Shown here in pieces: positions 62,291 to 64,000 of a stretch of 64,000 bases of DNA. Within the stretch, counting starts at the first letter, position 1, and each line of letters starts with the position of its first letter. The position numbers were made by a program, and so were the translations under genes. Source of the DNA: Bacilli bacterium (GTDB taxonomy: Bacteria > Bacillota_I > Bacilli_A > RF39 > UBA660); NCBI GenBank assembly GCA_017436345.1, contig JAFSDH010000010.1:91268-155267 (forward strand), given 5' to 3'. A model generated the notes under the pieces. That model was not told the origin of the DNA. It did no database searches and saw only the letters and a list, made by a program, of their open reading frames with translations.

Positions 62291-62325
62291 AAAAAATAAT
62301 ATGATACTTATTATATCATATTATC
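62291..62325 (-). terminator. Terminator after the LRR gene
   Basis: The stem AATATGATA/TATCATATT with a U-run on the minus strand. Confidence 0.8.
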
Positions 62326-62334
62326 TTTAATCTA

Positions 62335-64000
62335 TTATTCACTATCTACTACTTCAATATTTCCTGCTTCATGTTTGATTGTCCCCGTTACAAAAGTATT
62401 ATTAGCTGAATAACTAGAGGCTGTTATTTTATCCCATTGAAAAGAACGTCCTGTTTTATTAACTATTGTTTTTAAACTTTCACTTCTTGGATATTTACCA
62501 AATGCCGAATTAGCAATACTTTCAACACTTGCAGGTATTATTACTTTTCTATAGCTCATCCATGTAAGAGCAACATTTATTTTCTTAAGAGGCGTTTGAT
62601 TTGGATCTTTTGGCGAATATTCTGGAAAATCAATTGTATAATTACTATCACCTTTGCTAGGTCCAGCATAATCAATAATGGTACTATAATCAATAACACC
62701 ATTAACAGTTGAATAAATAAATGCATCACTACCTTGAATATTATTAGCTGCAAAAGCGCCAGCTTGAATTGTTAATTTAGGTGTTTGAGATATATCAGGT
62801 AAAACAATTTCTTCTAAACCACAACTCTTAAAAGCAGAAGCATTTATTCGCTCTAGCGTTACACCATTTACTTGAGCTGGAATTGTTACACTTTCTGGAC
62901 TATATAAACCTCCTGCATAACTAACTATGTATCGATAATCTATTGATCCATCATTTTTTCTAGCATATACAATTGCATTTTCACCTTGAACATAATTAAT
63001 TGTAAAAGCACTATTACCAATTGAAGTAAGCGTACTTGGAAGTTCTAACTCCTTAATTTGATTTTGTCTAAAAGCACTACCACCAATCGTTTTTAACCCT
63101 TCTGGAAAACTAACACTATCAATACTATTATAAGCAAAAGCCTGACCACCAATATAAGTAACTGTAGATGGTATCTCTAAATGGCCATCAAGACCAGTTG
63201 AAGAAAAGGCATTACTTTCAATTCTAGTTAAAGGAACACCATTCTTTTCACTTGGAATAACAATATCATTAACATTATTACCAGCATACCCAACAATTGA
63301 TGAATAATCTGCTGTTCCATCTAAATTCTTTTTATAAATAAATGCATAAGCATCATCAACATCATTTCCAGCAAATGTAGCTCCTTCAACTTCTATACCC
63401 GCTGGTAAATTAACTTTAGTAAGACAATTATTAGCAAAAGCATGATCCCCTATTTTTTTTAAGCTACTAGGAAAAACAACACTACATATATTATTATTTG
63501 CAAATGCATATGAACCTATACTTTCTATTCCTTCAGACATAATTAATGTTTTAATCTTAGAATTATAAAAACCATAAGCATCAATATTTTTTACTGAAAT
63601 AGATAATTTAACAGTATTAATCTTATTACCATAAAACGCAGAGTGTCCAATCTTAACAATTCCTTTATATATAGTTACATTAGTAACACCTTTATTTTTA
63701 AAGGCTGATGCACCTATTTCATAAACATTAACACCATCTATCTTTGTTGGTATAACAACATCAGTTCCACAAGAAATATCATATCCAGTAATTATTATTC
63801 CATTTTCACCAAATTCATATTCAAAACAATTTTGTTTTTCAGAATCTACTTCTAATGATGGTGGTACATTTGTTATTTTATTTCCATCTTTATCATATAT
63901 AACAATATTATCTCTTCCACCAATTGCATTTGATGTACTTATTTCTGTTCTTGTATTTACTTCAACTGATCTTTTATTTAAATCTTTATCACTAACTTCA
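62335..64000 (-). CDS. Leucine-rich-repeat (BspA/LRR_5-type) surface protein, C-terminal part; runs off the window
   Basis: The frame stays open to the window edge, so at least 554 residues are present and the N-terminus is missing; the inner ATG at 63540 is not the start. The protein is built of LRR_5 repeats (IGSYAFANNNI, IGDHAFANNCL, IGGQAFAYNSI, IGGSAFRQNQI) mixed with longer inserts of the form DGTADYSSIVGYAG and IPSEKNGVPLTRIESNAF. Such BspA-like repeats mark adhesins and surface proteins of gut and oral bacteria. No anchor is visible at the C-terminus, which ends GNIEVVDSE, so attachment must lie in the unseen N-terminal part. Confidence 0.85.
   Translation of the reverse strand, partial: EVSDKDLNKRSVEVNTRTEISTSNAIGGRDNIVIYDKDGNKITNVPPSLEVDSEKQNCFEYEFGENGIIITGYDISCGTDVVIPTKIDGVNVYEIGASAFKNKGVTNVTIYKGIVKIGHSAFYGNKINTVKLSISVKNIDAYGFYNSKIKTLIMSEGIESIGSYAFANNNICSVVFPSSLKKIGDHAFANNCLTKVNLPAGIEVEGATFAGNDVDDAYAFIYKKNLDGTADYSSIVGYAGNNVNDIVIPSEKNGVPLTRIESNAFSSTGLDGHLEIPSTVTYIGGQAFAYNSIDSVSFPEGLKTIGGSAFRQNQIKELELPSTLTSIGNSAFTINYVQGENAIVYARKNDGSIDYRYIVSYAGGLYSPESVTIPAQVNGVTLERINASAFKSCGLEEIVLPDISQTPKLTIQAGAFAANNIQGSDAFIYSTVNGVIDYSTIIDYAGPSKGDSNYTIDFPEYSPKDPNQTPLKKINVALTWMSYRKVIIPASVESIANSAFGKYPRSESLKTIVNKTGRSFQWDKITASSYSANNTFVTGTIKHEAGNIEVVDSE

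Noticed and set aside
1..64000. TGA read as tryptophan (Mollicutes code)
   Set aside because: Clear TGA stops occur, for example in the ATGA overlaps at 3746 and 37237, and Trp is coded by TGG.
1..64000. CRISPR array, prophage or insertion sequence
   Set aside because: No regular direct repeats with spacers, transposase, integrase or phage structural gene were found.

Overview
The window is very AT-rich, densely coded DNA from a low-GC Gram-positive bacterium. It has a cell wall (alanine racemase, UppP, a VanY-type carboxypeptidase, FtsZ), uses the MEP isoprenoid pathway (Dxs, IspH) and keeps a superoxide reductase, as expected of an anaerobe. TGA is a stop (for example the ATGA overlaps at 3746-3749 and 37237-37240), so this is not the Mycoplasma code. 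The small genes, AT-richness, extended AGGTGATNATATG ribosome sites and LRR/NPxTS surface proteins suggest an uncultured gut Bacillota of the Bacilli/RF39-like type. That placement is inference. No phage, transposon or CRISPR is visible.

Nearly every gene is on the minus strand, so transcription runs from high to low coordinates. Only a small Trp/Cys/Asn-rich protein (6551), a TetR regulator (25459) and a DUF192 protein (51400) are on the plus strand. Gaps are short and often consist of a hairpin terminator whose U-tract leads straight into an extended -10 promoter of the next gene.

Layout from 1 to 64000: start of an arylsulfotransferase; membrane-anchored XRE regulators and a prepilin; an unusually short FtsZ; a condensation-like acyltransferase; a GH13 amylase; an esterase. 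At 10220-10876 lies a secreted, surface-anchored UBIQUITIN, followed at 12807 by a second surface protein with the same C-terminal module and anchor. Next come a pseudouridine synthase, superoxide reductase, HMA domain, SDR, ZIP transporter, IspH, a CPBP protease, an asymmetric ABC exporter pair with two XRE-membrane regulators (17.8-23.8 kb), a TetR-controlled membrane operon (24-26 kb), an ABC-2 exporter, a tocopherol-cyclase-like protein, Nudix, Dxs, patatin, Alr, chromate transporter pair, NCS2 permease and a repair/editing group (Tag, YbaK, YolD, Y-family polymerase behind a LexA-like box). At 43.2-44.6 kb an M20 peptidase and a GNAT gene sit behind a complete ribosome-dependent attenuator with a leader peptide carrying four Arg codons in a row. 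The last third holds tRNA-Ser, a metallo-beta-lactamase pseudoenzyme, radical SAM, tRNA-Lys, an Flp pilin, UppP, Lon, PNPase, S15 with its leader, a kinase-like protein, GlyRS behind an unusually compact T-box, VanY and an open-ended LRR surface protein.

The most notable items are the surface ubiquitin, the RRRR attenuator, the compact glycine T-box and the tail-less FtsZ. Identities and pairings were worked out by hand; no database search or folding program was run.
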